Shown one piece after another: positions 55,377 through 63,616 of a stretch of 64,000 bases of DNA; the stretch's first letter is position 1; every line of letters starts with the position of its first letter. Made by a program: the position numbers and the translations under genes. The notes under the pieces are model-generated. The model had not been told where the DNA came from. It did no database searches and saw only the letters and a list, made by a program, of their open reading frames with translations. Origin of the DNA: Albibacterium sp035514885 (lineage in GTDB: Bacteria > Bacteroidota > Bacteroidia > Sphingobacteriales > Sphingobacteriaceae); the NCBI RefSeq assembly GCF_035514885.1, contig NZ_DATJCH010000012.1, positions 434,001 through 498,000 on the forward strand. The letters are read 5' to 3'.

Positions 55377-56294
55377 ATGGCGATATACAAACTTGGACCA
55401 CAACTTGACTTCATAAAAGAACTTTCCTTTAAACTTGAAAGGGATATTCAGAAGATTATTGAAAATAATTTGAATTCACTTTTGCACCTTGATTTTATAA
55501 AAACAGAGTTTGCGTTGCACAATTTTCGTATTGATACTCTAGCCTTTGATAGAGAGAACAAATCTTTTGTAATTATTGAATACAAGCGCGATAAAAATTT
55601 TAGCGTTATAGATCAAGGTTATGCTTACCTCTCTCTTATGTTAAATAATAAAGCTGATTTTATACTTGAATATAATGAGAGTCAACAGACCACATTAAAG
55701 AGAAGTGATGTTGATTGGACGCAGTCGAGAGTGATTTTTATTTCCCCATCCTTCACGAACTATCAGAGGGAAGCAATTAATTTTAAGGACTTACCAATTG
55801 AACTTTATGAAATAAAGCGATTTGAAAATGATACGATTTCGTTTGAACAGATTCAAAAATCAACAACAAATGAAAGCATAAAGACAATTTCGAGAAACGA
55901 TAAAATTGTTGAAAATGTTAGCAAAGAAGTTAAAGTCTTTACAGAACAGGACCATTTGCAAAAAGTTGACTTTGAAACTAGAGAACTTTATGAACAGGTA
56001 AAAGAAAGGCTCATTAGTTTAGACGACAATGTAACAACACAACCTAAAAAGCAGACCATTGGGTTTAAGGTAGATAACAATATTTTCTGTGACATTGTAT
56101 TGCAATGGAAAGGATTAAAAATCTATATTAATTTAAAAAGTGGCGATTTGCAAGATCAAAAACAAATAGCAAGAGACGTTTCAAATGTTGGACACTGGGG
56201 AAACGGTTCTTATGAAATTAAACTTAGCGATTTGGATGACATCGATTATGTGTTGAGTTTATTAAAGCAGTCATTAAGAAAAAATAAAAAATAG
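55377..56294 (+). CDS. PD-(D/E)XK nuclease-like N-terminal domain plus DUF5655
   Basis: 305 residues. The N-terminal part has RIDTLAFDRENKSFVIIEYKRDK (about 52-74, shown as blocks RIDTLAFD and IIEYKRDK), a D-x-E-x-K arrangement of the restriction-endonuclease fold, then DQGYAYLSLML. The C-terminal 100 residues (LYEQVKERLISLDDNV to VLSLLKQSL) fit DUF5655. Related proteins are scattered in accessory regions and may act on DNA; no activity is proven. It lies between the toxin-antitoxin pair and a GNAT gene. Confidence 0.7.
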   Translation: MAIYKLGPQLDFIKELSFKLERDIQKIIENNLNSLLHLDFIKTEFALHNFRIDTLAFDRENKSFVIIEYKRDKNFSVIDQGYAYLSLMLNNKADFILEYNESQQTTLKRSDVDWTQSRVIFISPSFTNYQREAINFKDLPIELYEIKRFENDTISFEQIQKSTTNESIKTISRNDKIVENVSKEVKVFTEQDHLQKVDFETRELYEQVKERLISLDDNVTTQPKKQTIGFKVDNNIFCDIVLQWKGLKIYINLKSGDLQDQKQIARDVSNVGHWGNGSYEIKLSDLDDIDYVLSLLKQSLRKNKK

Positions 56295-56306
56295 CTGTCC
56301 CAACTA

Positions 56307-56816
56307 ATGAAAATAGAAAACAGTACTTTAAACGACATAGAGACGATCTTTGAATTTTACCATGCTGCTACAAATTATCAGAAAAGTAAGCTCGTAGTGC
56401 CTTGGCCGGACTTCGAAAGAGAAATGGTGAAGACTGAGATCTTGGAAAATCGACAATGGAAAATCATCATTGACGGCAAGATTGCCTGTGTTTGGGCAAC
56501 AACATTTAGCGATCCTCAGATCTGGGAAGAGCGAAATGAAGATCCAGCTGTGTATATCCATAGAATAGCAGTCAATCCGGATTTTAGAGGGCAGAGTTTA
56601 GTTGCTAAAATCGTTGATTGGGCGAAACAGCATGCAAAAGATCATAATAAAAAGTTCATTCGCATGGATACTGTAGGAGAAAATATAGGACTTATCAGCC
56701 ATTATTCAAAATGCGGTTTTGACTTTCTGGGTCTTTTAAAACTGAAGAACACTGATGAACTTCCATTACATTATCACAATGCAACAGTAAGTTTATTTCA
56801 AATAGAGATTAAATAG
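56307..56816 (+). CDS. GNAT-family N-acetyltransferase
   Basis: 169 residues. The acetyl-CoA-binding core is IHRIAVNPDFRGQSLVAKIV (about 90-109), with R-G-Q-S in place of the usual R/Q-G-x-G. DTVGENIGLISHYSKCGF near the C-terminus completes the fold. The target amine is unknown. It starts 12 bp after the DUF5655 gene. Confidence 0.85.
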   Translation: MKIENSTLNDIETIFEFYHAATNYQKSKLVVPWPDFEREMVKTEILENRQWKIIIDGKIACVWATTFSDPQIWEERNEDPAVYIHRIAVNPDFRGQSLVAKIVDWAKQHAKDHNKKFIRMDTVGENIGLISHYSKCGFDFLGLLKLKNTDELPLHYHNATVSLFQIEIK

Positions 56817-56870
56817 ATTAGACTTATTAGTATTTTCAGCCAATAGATTAATACAGTCATAAATTAATAC

Positions 56871-57383
56871 ATGAACAACGAGATTTTATTTAGCGAACAA
56901 CAGAGATTTAAACAGTGGTGGTTCTGGTTAATTTTTCTTGGGATTGATGCATTGTTCTTAATAGGAGTATACAAGCAAATAATTGATGGACAGCAATTTG
57001 GTGATAAGCCTATGAGTAACGAGGGACTTATCATTATTACAATCATAGTTGTTCTGCTTACCGTTGCATTTGCACTTATTAAGTTAGAAACTCAGGTAAA
57101 GCATGATGGTATCTATGTCAGGTTTTTTCCGTTTCGTATCTCTTTCAAGCATTATCCGTGGGACAGTATCTCCAGTTCATTTGTAAGGAAATACAGACCT
57201 CTTGTTGAGTATGGTGGTTGGGGAGTAAGATTTAGTGTTTTTGGAAGCGGAACGGCTTACAATGTTTCAGGTAATATAGGGTTACAACTTATATTTACCA
57301 ATAAGAAGAAATTATTGATAGGTACAAAAAAGCCTGATCAATTAACTGAAGTACTTAATAAAATCGGACAACTTAAAAAGTAA
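56871..57383 (+). CDS. Two-transmembrane protein with PH-like C-terminal domain
   Basis: 170 residues. Two membrane helices (FWLIFLGIDALFLIGVY and IIITIIVVLLTVAFALI) are followed by a beta-rich domain (GIYVRFFPFRISFKHYPWDS, GGWGVRFSVFG, LLIGTKKPDQLTEVL). This resembles small bacterial membrane proteins with a PH-like domain, including the DUF6141 type. The function is unknown. It has no obvious operon partner. Confidence 0.6.
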   Translation: MNNEILFSEQQRFKQWWFWLIFLGIDALFLIGVYKQIIDGQQFGDKPMSNEGLIIITIIVVLLTVAFALIKLETQVKHDGIYVRFFPFRISFKHYPWDSISSSFVRKYRPLVEYGGWGVRFSVFGSGTAYNVSGNIGLQLIFTNKKKLLIGTKKPDQLTEVLNKIGQLKK

Positions 57384-57423
57384 ATTACAATTGAAGAATT
57401 CCGAATAAAAATAATCGTTTCAC

Positions 57424-57822
57424 TCATTCATTTGATGCTTCCCAAGCTTTATAACAATCGCTTAATTTAGGATTCTCATCAATCGTTATTGGTAAATCGT
57501 CGGTTCCTGCATAAAAAACAATGATCTCAGCAGGAGAGTCTCCTGTATTCTCACCAAAATGACAAGTATTTACTAACTCAACCAGGGCATCACCTTCTTT
57601 TAAAAGCAGCTCATTATTTTGTTCATCCACTACGGTTAATTCACCCTTTGTTAGTACGCCGGCATTGATAACCAAATGTTTGTGAATACTTAATCTAGAA
57701 TGGGGAGGGATCGTTATTTTCAGAATCGTTATTTTGGGTTTCCCATCCGGATACTCTGGTAAATCATTCCCATTCCAACTTTTATTTGATTCTATTAGGG
57801 TAACTTTTTCTATCTTGTCCAT
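57424..57822 (-). CDS. Cupin-domain protein
   Basis: 132 residues with both cupin motifs: HSRLSIHKHLVINAGVLTKG and EGDALVELVNTCHFGENTGD. The histidines probably bind a metal. Cupins of this size are sugar- or amino-acid-related binding proteins or simple dioxygenases; no role can be assigned. It converges on the two-TM gene. Confidence 0.8.
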   Translation of the reverse strand: MDKIEKVTLIESNKSWNGNDLPEYPDGKPKITILKITIPPHSRLSIHKHLVINAGVLTKGELTVVDEQNNELLLKEGDALVELVNTCHFGENTGDSPAEIIVFYAGTDDLPITIDENPKLSDCYKAWEASNE

Positions 57823-58236
57823 ACTTTGTAAATAAGTATGACAAATAATTTTACTTTTAGTTTTACTTTCAACCTCGATCTACTCAATCGAATATAGTAG
57901 TCTATATAACTGGTATGTAACATCTAAGGACCTTGTAATACATATCAGAGTTATTAGAGAATTATTCCTGTGGTATGTCTACGCTTTTTTGGCTTTTATA
58001 GCGTAGATATAGCAGTGTAATCTTTCTGTAAGTTTTCTGTAATGTAGGAGAAGGTATAGAGATGGATCGTTTAATGTACGTTCTGTTAATGGAGAACGTA
58101 TATTTTAGCTGTTCCTAATCATTTAATCCTGTTGTTAATCAAATGCCCGTTTCATTAAGCAATTTTCTCACAAACTAGCCTTCCGCATATAATTCGCCAA
58201 TCTTTGGTTTTGTTTCACGCATTAAATTTTAAGATT
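57823..58236. other. Intergenic region with two hairpins
   Basis: A 414-bp gap without a supported gene. It holds two inverted repeats: TCTACGCT at 57978-57985 with AGCGTAGA at 58000-58007, and TACGTTCT at 58077-58084 with AGAACGTA at 58093-58100. Each extends by three more pairs including one G-T. They may be terminators or part of a small RNA. The rest is AT-rich with no visible motif. Confidence 0.5.
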
Positions 58237-58977
58237 ATGGCAATTATTAAGAATGGTAAAATTCATGGACGGATTGGAAACTATGTTTATCGCGTATTGA
58301 ACGGACAGGAAATCATTCAATCCTACCCGCGTACGGTGAAACCTCGAAAAGGCACTATCGTGGAAAGTAAAAGATTTGGGAAAGCATCCACTCAAAGTTC
58401 AAGGGTTTTCAGATTGCTGAAATTTTTTTCTTTAAGCCTTCAAGAAGGGTCACTGTATTGTAGTATGGTTAGCTTTTTTAGAGGTAACTTCTTTTCTAAA
58501 ACAGAAATCAATAAAGATCCGGCTTATGATGATTGGAACGTAGTTCCTGGTTTTGAAAGAATGGTTATTAATTCAAAAGTACAGATTAGTGATATACTTC
58601 TGGAAAATCCAAAAGTAACAATAGCTGGGGATAATTCTACAATTAGTATCGCTGAATTTAAGGCTGATCCTTCAAAAAAAAGTTTGATGAGTGATATGTC
58701 TTATTTGGGTTTCGCGTTCGCGTTAATCCATTATGATTTCGACGATGAGTATGCTGAGGTAATTCATTATTTTGAATCGGAACGTTTCAATATTTCGAAA
58801 GGATTTGAGGAACAGAATTTTGAAATCCCATTGCTCGCAGGAAAAACTCCAATTGAAAATGGTATGCTGCTTCTTGCTTTCGGATTGAGGTTGTATGTGA
58901 CTCCGGAGGGCTATGGCTATTTAAATAATAAGAGCTTTAATCCTTGTGCTATATTGGGTGTTTGGTATAAGAGGTAG
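58237..58977 (+). CDS. MAIIKNG-type protein of unknown function (DUF6266-like)
   Basis: 246 residues from the ATG at 58237; an upstream TTG is less likely. The opening MAIIKNGKIHGRIGNYVYRV and PRTVKPRKGT resemble a protein group frequent and often multi-copy in sphingobacteria (DUF6266). The C-terminal half is beta-rich (YAEVIHYFESERF, LLLAFGLRLYVT). No signal peptide or membrane segment is seen. The function is unknown. A strong terminator follows. Confidence 0.6.
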   Translation: MAIIKNGKIHGRIGNYVYRVLNGQEIIQSYPRTVKPRKGTIVESKRFGKASTQSSRVFRLLKFFSLSLQEGSLYCSMVSFFRGNFFSKTEINKDPAYDDWNVVPGFERMVINSKVQISDILLENPKVTIAGDNSTISIAEFKADPSKKSLMSDMSYLGFAFALIHYDFDDEYAEVIHYFESERFNISKGFEEQNFEIPLLAGKTPIENGMLLLAFGLRLYVTPEGYGYLNNKSFNPCAILGVWYKR

Positions 58978-59000
58978 GGGGGAGAAGTATAATGGTTATA

Positions 59001-59037
59001 AACAACGAACTCCCTAATGATTAGAGAGTTCGTTGTT
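59001..59037. terminator. Bidirectional rho-independent terminator
   Basis: AACAACGAACTC at 59001-59012 and GAGTTCGTTGTT at 59026-59037 form a perfect 12-bp stem, with a further CTAA/TTAG pairing in the loop. A T-rich TTTATTTAA follows on the plus strand. It separates the MAIIKNG-type gene from the convergent xylanase. Confidence 0.85.
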
Positions 59038-59041
59038 TTAT

Positions 59042-60241
59042 TTAATTTGAACTAGCTTCAATAACCGCTGTGAAAGCTGGTTTTGGTTTCAGGTCTCCAG
59101 TAAATAAAAGGGCGTCTTGTCCTCTACGCCAAGATCTAGTATCGCTAATGCCCCATAAAGTAACACGATCAATAACATCTGAGTGGCGCATAAAAATCTC
59201 AAACAGTTTTCTGTATACTTCAGCTTGTTTTTCATAATTCTCTGCTGGTATAGATCTGTCGCCTTGGTTCACACCGAAAGCGCCACTATTATTCCCAGTT
59301 GCTGTTACGTCTAATTCTGTAATAGAAACTTTTAGACCAAGAGATGCGTAATTTTCAATGGCTTTTTCAACGTCTTCCAAATTGGTGTCTAAGTGCCAGT
59401 GTCCTTGAATACCAACACCAGTAATTGGAGCTCCTTCTGCGATAAGACGCTTCAATAATAACATAGAACTGGCGTGTTTACCTGTATTTTTAACGGCACC
59501 TTGCTCAATATTGTAGTCGTTATAGTAAAGATCTACATTCGGATCAGCTTCGTGAGCCCATTTAAATGCTAAGGTTAGTACTTCTGGTCCAACAACCTTA
59601 TACCAGCTAAAATCTCGTAGGTTTTCTGTTGTTCCGTCACCACCATCGGCAATCGATTCATTGGCAACATCCCATCCGATAACCGAACCTTTGTAGTGTC
59701 CGGCAACAGTCATAATATGATCCTTAAGACGTTGAAGTACTACTTCGCGACTAGCTAGCTCTCCCTTGATGCTATTACGCCACATTTCAGACATAGATGG
59801 GCGAGGGGCATTGGGGTCTCTGTTTCTTGTTGGGCGTGTTGGAGGGCCAGTAACTGGTTCAGCATCTGTGTTATCTGCTTGAAAGAACCAAGGAGCTGTT
59901 TGTGAATGCCACAATAGAGTATGTCCCCAAACCTTTATGCCATTCTCCTTACACCAAGCAACCATGGCATCTGGAGATTCAAAATTATACCTGCCTTCAG
60001 AAGGGTGTATGGGTTGCGGTTTCATGGAGTTTTCAGGTGTATTAATGTCATAATGTGCTTTGACATTTGCTAACTCTGCTTCCGAAAGCCCTCTTAAATC
60101 GGTTGAAGTTCCTATGAGAAATTTACCAGCGTAGGCTTCTTTTAATGTTTTTTGTGGGTTTGTGTTGGTCTGACCGTATACTGTTGTGGAACATAGTGCC
60201 ACAGCTAGTATAAAGTTTGCAATGTAATGTCTTTTACTCAT
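59042..60241 (-). CDS. Secreted endo-1,4-beta-xylanase (GH10)
   Basis: 399 residues with a signal peptide (FILAVALCSTTVYGQ). The GH10 barrel has INTPENSMKPQPIHPSEGRY, GHTLLWHSQTAPWF, the acid/base Glu in WDVANESI (about 196) and the nucleophile in SITELDVTA (about 311). A proline-rich insertion (TGPPTRPTRNRDPNAPRP) near residue 130 is unusual and may be a surface loop. It hydrolyses xylan outside the cytoplasm. No SusC/SusD pair or other glycosidases accompany it. Confidence 0.93.
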   Translation of the reverse strand: MSKRHYIANFILAVALCSTTVYGQTNTNPQKTLKEAYAGKFLIGTSTDLRGLSEAELANVKAHYDINTPENSMKPQPIHPSEGRYNFESPDAMVAWCKENGIKVWGHTLLWHSQTAPWFFQADNTDAEPVTGPPTRPTRNRDPNAPRPSMSEMWRNSIKGELASREVVLQRLKDHIMTVAGHYKGSVIGWDVANESIADGGDGTTENLRDFSWYKVVGPEVLTLAFKWAHEADPNVDLYYNDYNIEQGAVKNTGKHASSMLLLKRLIAEGAPITGVGIQGHWHLDTNLEDVEKAIENYASLGLKVSITELDVTATGNNSGAFGVNQGDRSIPAENYEKQAEVYRKLFEIFMRHSDVIDRVTLWGISDTRSWRRGQDALLFTGDLKPKPAFTAVIEASSN

Positions 60242-60300
60242 GATTTTTTTACTTATGGTTTATTTGGATATATTTTACCTTTAAAGATACTTTTTTAACT

Positions 60301-60331
60301 TATATAAACTTGTTTTTTTTATATAAACTTG
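60301..60331. repeat. Two direct repeats TATATAAACTTG upstream of the xylanase
   Basis: Identical 12-mers at 60301-60312 and 60320-60331, spaced 19 bp apart, lie about 60-90 bp ahead of the xylanase start and equally near the remnant gene. They could be binding sites for a regulator or slippage products in AT-rich DNA. Confidence 0.4.
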
Positions 60332-60391
60332 CTTTTATATAACTATTATGGATGAATTGTTGCCGACTTTTACAAGAATAAAATAAAGATT

Positions 60392-60586
60392 ATGAAATCT
60401 GATTTCATCCACATTAAGGAAAAAAAGATAGCTTACTATACAAGGGGTAATAAACATAATGCACTCTCTGAAAATGGATTATGTGAAGTGATTGTAGATT
60501 GCGGACATTATGTGCCGGAGGAGCAACCTCAGTCCCTTTTATTGGTTTTCAAAAAGTTCTTGCAATCCGTTCATTTAGGATCGTGA
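60392..60586 (+). pseudogene. Alpha/beta-hydrolase remnant with internal deletion
   Basis: A 64-residue product in which FIHIKEKKIAYYTRGNKH looks like the first strands of an alpha/beta-hydrolase. VIVDCGHYVPEEQPQSLLLV looks like the end of the same fold, with the catalytic His in GHYVPEEQP. Everything between, including the nucleophile elbow and acid, is missing, yet the frame is preserved. A 64-residue protein cannot be a working hydrolase, so I call it a remnant; a functional small protein is not excluded. Confidence 0.6.
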
Positions 60587-60607
60587 TAGTTGGTAGGCAG
60601 GCCACTA

Positions 60608-60970
60608 TTAGTCAAGTTGAAAATGTGGGTTGAAAATTAAGCCAATTACATTTCCGAATGGGTCTTTCAGCGTTGCTGTCATTATTTCACCACCAACGTT
60701 GAAAGGTTTTTCATTTTCGATCGCTCCTAATTCAATAAGTCTGTCAAAAGTCTTTTGTATATCTTCTACACCCCAATACGAAACTACACTTTCAACTTTA
60801 TTTAAAGTCGGATTTTCTTCCGGTTGAAGGCCTAATTCGTATCCTTTAATGTTGAAGCCGACATAATAAGGTTCGTTGAAATAGGGCTTCGTTTCAAACG
60901 CTTTTGAGTACCATTCTGTTGCTTTTTGAATGTCTCCAACTTTATAAATTGTTGTTCTAAGTCCTAACAT
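60608..60970 (-). CDS. VOC-family (glyoxalase/bleomycin-resistance-like) protein
   Basis: 120 residues. TTIYKVGDIQKATEWYSKAF and SYWGVEDIQKTFDRLIELGA are the two beta-alpha-beta halves, ending in LKDPFGNVIGLIFNPHF. The metal ligands of true glyoxalases are only partly present, so substrate and activity are open. It is the outermost gene of a minus-strand run of small genes separated by repeat-rich spacers. Confidence 0.88.
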   Translation of the reverse strand: MLGLRTTIYKVGDIQKATEWYSKAFETKPYFNEPYYVGFNIKGYELGLQPEENPTLNKVESVVSYWGVEDIQKTFDRLIELGAIENEKPFNVGGEIMTATLKDPFGNVIGLIFNPHFQLD

Positions 60971-61189
60971 ATTTCTTGCGATTTGTTTTTCTTGTCACTT
61001 TGTTGGTGTGTGTAGGTCTTGGATTATACTAACGTTCCGCGGCTATGCGCCGGGCGGGGTTTTTACTAAAATGGTCCTTTTGGAAACGAACATTTCTCGT
61101 ATCCGTAATCTGTCAACCGAAGGACGGATTACGCCTGGCGCATAGCCGTTGTTGGCGGTTCGTTGTTTTTAGTCATTAAGTTTGTCAAT
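60971..61189. other. Spacer A: repeat-rich, cassette-boundary-like
   Basis: A 219-bp spacer between the VOC and SRPBCC genes. It contains the motif GGATTATACTAACG (61021-61034, also present at 63766-63779), a 17-bp near-perfect inverted repeat and TTGGCGGTTC (61152-61161), the complement of a motif in the last spacer. Confidence 0.6.
61040..61148. repeat. 109-bp imperfect palindromic element (attC-like)
   Basis: CGGCTATGCGCCGGGCG at 61040-61056 and CGCCTGGCGCATAGCCG at 61132-61148 pair at 16 of 17 positions. A second internal pair CGTAATC/GATTACG (61104-61110 and 61127-61133) overlaps the base of the right arm. The arms are far more GC-rich than the surroundings. Size and foldability suit an integron attC or a small palindromic mobile repeat. 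Confidence 0.55.
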
Positions 61190-61660
61190 TTAATGTCCGT
61201 GATTAACAACTTCTTTTGGGTACTTATCTGCAATTAAATTCAAATTAATACCGTGTTCCAAATATGCTTTTAGTCCGTCCAATACAGTCGTAAACCCACC
61301 TGTACTATCTTTAATTTTATCAATAAGTTCATCGCCCTTTAAGTTAAAACCATAGTTCTTAATCACAACATAAGTCTTATCTTCTGCTATTTCTATAAAT
61401 TCGAAGTCTATGGTTGTCATTGGCTCATCCCATTCTATTGTTATTTTCTTATTGGGGATTATCTTTTTTACGTGTGCATTAATTGAAATTCCGTACATCT
61501 CCCATTCCCATTTCAAAGTTTTACTTTCTTCTAATTCTCCACTTGACTTTGTGAACCAAAAATTTGTAGTGATTTTAGGGTCGATGAATGCAAGAAAAAC
61601 TGTTGATACAGGTTTCCTGATTAACATTTGAGTTTCTACTGTTAGAATGTCATTTGTCAT
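61190..61660 (-). CDS. SRPBCC/AHSA1-family protein
   Basis: 156 residues. QMLIRKPVSTVFLAFIDPKI, TNFWFTKSSGELEESKTLKW and IEWDEPMTTIDFEF are typical of the Aha1-C/START-like fold used by small ligand-binding proteins. No enzymatic role can be read. The downstream side carries the palindromic element, as expected if gene plus element form one cassette. Confidence 0.87.
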   Translation of the reverse strand: MTNDILTVETQMLIRKPVSTVFLAFIDPKITTNFWFTKSSGELEESKTLKWEWEMYGISINAHVKKIIPNKKITIEWDEPMTTIDFEFIEIAEDKTYVVIKNYGFNLKGDELIDKIKDSTGGFTTVLDGLKAYLEHGINLNLIADKYPKEVVNHGH

Positions 61661-61876
61661 ACTATTATTTTTAAAGTTTCAATTTCTTCGTTGAACCGTC
61701 CGTTATAATGACCGCCAACATCTGTATTAACGAAATCATATTTCGCCAATCAACGTTATATATGTATAGCGTTTTATTCTTAAGTAAATATATTAAAACA
61801 TTGACTAGTAGAGAAATATATTAATCATTTGCAAAATAGCGAAACTATTAATAAAGTATTCTTGTTAATATGAGAT
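61661..61876. other. Spacer B: repeat-rich, cassette-boundary-like
   Basis: 216 bp between the SRPBCC and DJ-1 genes. CGAAAT-cat-ATTTCG at 61731-61745 is a small hairpin. It is flanked by direct repeats CGCCAA (61713-61718 and 61744-61749) and CGTTATA (61701-61707 and 61754-61760). ACCGCCAA here matches the other spacers. The remainder is AT-rich. Confidence 0.5.
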
Positions 61877-62671
61877 TTATTCTTTCGATAAATATTCAGT
61901 TAATGCTTCTAAATATAGTTTGTTAAAGGAAGAACCAGAAAATGGATTCTGACTGGTCACTAAATTTCTGTCCTTTACCGCATAGTTTGCTTTTGGTAGT
62001 CCACTTCTATATTTTAACCCTAATCTTCTTAATCCCCTTGCTGTTTTTCTATTTTCAGGTTTTCCTTTCATGATGAAACGTTCAATAACGAACTCCTCAA
62101 TGGGTGAGACCGAATTAACTTTGAAACCGATGTATGGGTTTTCATTTTTTGGAATAGTTAATATCAGACTTGGAGCGTGGCAAATAAGTCCAGTTGGTTT
62201 ATTTTCCTTTGCAAAATACTTTAAAAGGATTGGTATGTTATTATCATCTTTCAAGTCTACCATTAAGCCTTGTCCACCAGGAATTATTAAGCCTATATAC
62301 TCTGATTTTTTTTCGAGAGCCTTTTCAAGTGTTATTGGATTGTTAAACAAACTATTTGTCTTAGTAAATGATATTGCCTCCTTTTTTACATTTAAGCTGT
62401 TTTTCCAATATTTGTCTTGAATGCTTTCTTCATCTATTGTTGCAACTATTCCATTTGGTGTTGCGATATCTACGGTATATCCAGCTTCGGTTACCGATTT
62501 GTAGGCAAGATAAAACTCATTTAGAAAAACCCCGGTTTGTCGAAGCTTTTCTCCGTTGTTTAATTCTAAGGTATCTGCTGCACTCATTATGAATAATATC
62601 TTATTACTTTGTGCAGAAACCTTTACTGTGGCCATGGCCATAACGATAATCACGCTTATTGTTTTCTTCAT
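61877..62671 (-). CDS. Secreted DJ-1/PfpI-family protein
   Basis: 264 residues with a signal peptide (VIIVMAMATVKVSAQ). The fold is shown by NKILFIMSAADTLELNNGEK, VDIATPNGI, LIIPGGQGLMVDL and the nucleophile Cys in LICHAPSLIL. DJ-1 relatives of this type include glyoxalase III and chaperone-like proteins; export to the periplasm is less usual. Its gene is the third of a likely operon with the Crp-type regulator and the monooxygenase-like gene. Confidence 0.85.
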   Translation of the reverse strand: MKKTISVIIVMAMATVKVSAQSNKILFIMSAADTLELNNGEKLRQTGVFLNEFYLAYKSVTEAGYTVDIATPNGIVATIDEESIQDKYWKNSLNVKKEAISFTKTNSLFNNPITLEKALEKKSEYIGLIIPGGQGLMVDLKDDNNIPILLKYFAKENKPTGLICHAPSLILTIPKNENPYIGFKVNSVSPIEEFVIERFIMKGKPENRKTARGLRRLGLKYRSGLPKANYAVKDRNLVTSQNPFSGSSFNKLYLEALTEYLSKE

Positions 62672-62751
62672 TTTATCCTATTAAATTATTTTTCGTGTTA
62701 AGACAAAATTCACGAGAATAAAATTTGAAAACATTTACATAGGTAAAGATT

Positions 62752-63318
62752 TTACCTTTTTGCCCTTATTCGGCTCAATTGAGTTGGAGTAATACCTAGA
62801 TAGGAAGCGATATGGTACTGATTAATTAGGTTTTCTAAATCAGGATGTTCTTTTTTGAAAATTTCATAGCGTTCGGTCGCTTCAAGAGTAACGAGTTCAA
62901 TTTCACGTTTCTCTTTTATGGTAAATTTGTATTCTGCTAATATTCGAGCAAGACTTTCAAACTTTGGATACTCTTTATAAAGAGAGGTGAGTTGATTAAA
63001 ATCAGCAAAAAAGAGTGTGCAGTCTGTTAAACACTGAATGTTAATTAGGTTTTTCTGCTTTGTTGTTATTGAGGAGTAAGCTGCAACAAAGCTTGATGGC
63101 GTGAAAAATGTTTTATTGTATTCACTTCCCGATTTATCACGAAAAAAGGCTCTTAAGACTCCGTTTGAGACAAAAGCTAATTTTGTTGAATATTCTCCTT
63201 CTTTGGCAAGATAATCAGACTTCTTCAACTGAATTTCAGAGAATAGTGAAGTGAATACTTTCATTTCACTATCTGTAAAATGGATTAAGCTTTCTAGATA
63301 TATTTTTAGTTTATTCAT
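62752..63318 (-). CDS. Crp/Fnr-family transcriptional regulator
   Basis: 188 residues. A cyclic-nucleotide-binding-like domain (LKKSDYLAKEGEYSTKLAFV, GVLRAFFRDKSG) precedes a short HTH (YHIASYLGITPTQLSRIRAK). No Fnr-type cysteine cluster is present, so it is not an oxygen-sensing iron-sulfur protein. It overlaps the upstream monooxygenase-like gene by 8 bp and may control its own operon. Confidence 0.87.
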   Translation of the reverse strand: MNKLKIYLESLIHFTDSEMKVFTSLFSEIQLKKSDYLAKEGEYSTKLAFVSNGVLRAFFRDKSGSEYNKTFFTPSSFVAAYSSITTKQKNLINIQCLTDCTLFFADFNQLTSLYKEYPKFESLARILAEYKFTIKEKREIELVTLEATERYEIFKKEHPDLENLINQYHIASYLGITPTQLSRIRAKR

Positions 63319-63616
63319 TTTTTGAAGAACCTACATAAGTCAATATTTCAACTGTGTGCGTTCCATTAAGTCCACTTTCGTCTCTTAACCTCTGGAATTC
63401 TTTGAATGATGGAACATTCAAGATTTCAGTTTGAACTTCCTCGTTACGATAAGTAGAATAGTGAACGAATGTAGTATTATCATCTTTTGTGTAAATATTA
63501 TATTCAAAAGTCGATGTATCAAGGTTTTTAAAGTCATCAAGAAATTTTTGAATATTCTTTTTGTTCTCTTCAACAAATGCTGGTTTTACCGTGTAAGTTA
63601 CAATTACGTTTATCAT
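63311..63616 (-). CDS. Antibiotic-biosynthesis-monooxygenase-like (ABM/quinol monooxygenase) protein
   Basis: 101 residues from the ATG at 63616 (MINVIVTYTVKPAFVEENKK); a longer reading from 63703 lacks similarity in its first 29 residues. It has the dimeric ferredoxin-like fold of ABM proteins: NIQKFLDDFKNLDTSTFEYN, FVHYSTYRNEEVQ and VPSFKEFQ. Such proteins are small cofactor-free oxygenases or isomerases. First gene of the ABM-Crp-DJ-1 set. Confidence 0.75.
   Translation of the reverse strand: MINVIVTYTVKPAFVEENKKNIQKFLDDFKNLDTSTFEYNIYTKDDNTTFVHYSTYRNEEVQTEILNVPSFKEFQRLRDESGLNGTHTVEILTYVGSSKNE

Noticed and set aside
60971..61189. Insertion sequence explanation for spacer A
   Set aside because: No transposase, no terminal target duplication visible, and the element is only 109 bp; an attC-like or MITE-like repeat fits better.
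62070..62592. Plus-strand reading frames opposite the DJ-1 gene
   Set aside because: They are antisense to a well-supported gene with a signal peptide and catalytic Cys, and show no domain of their own.
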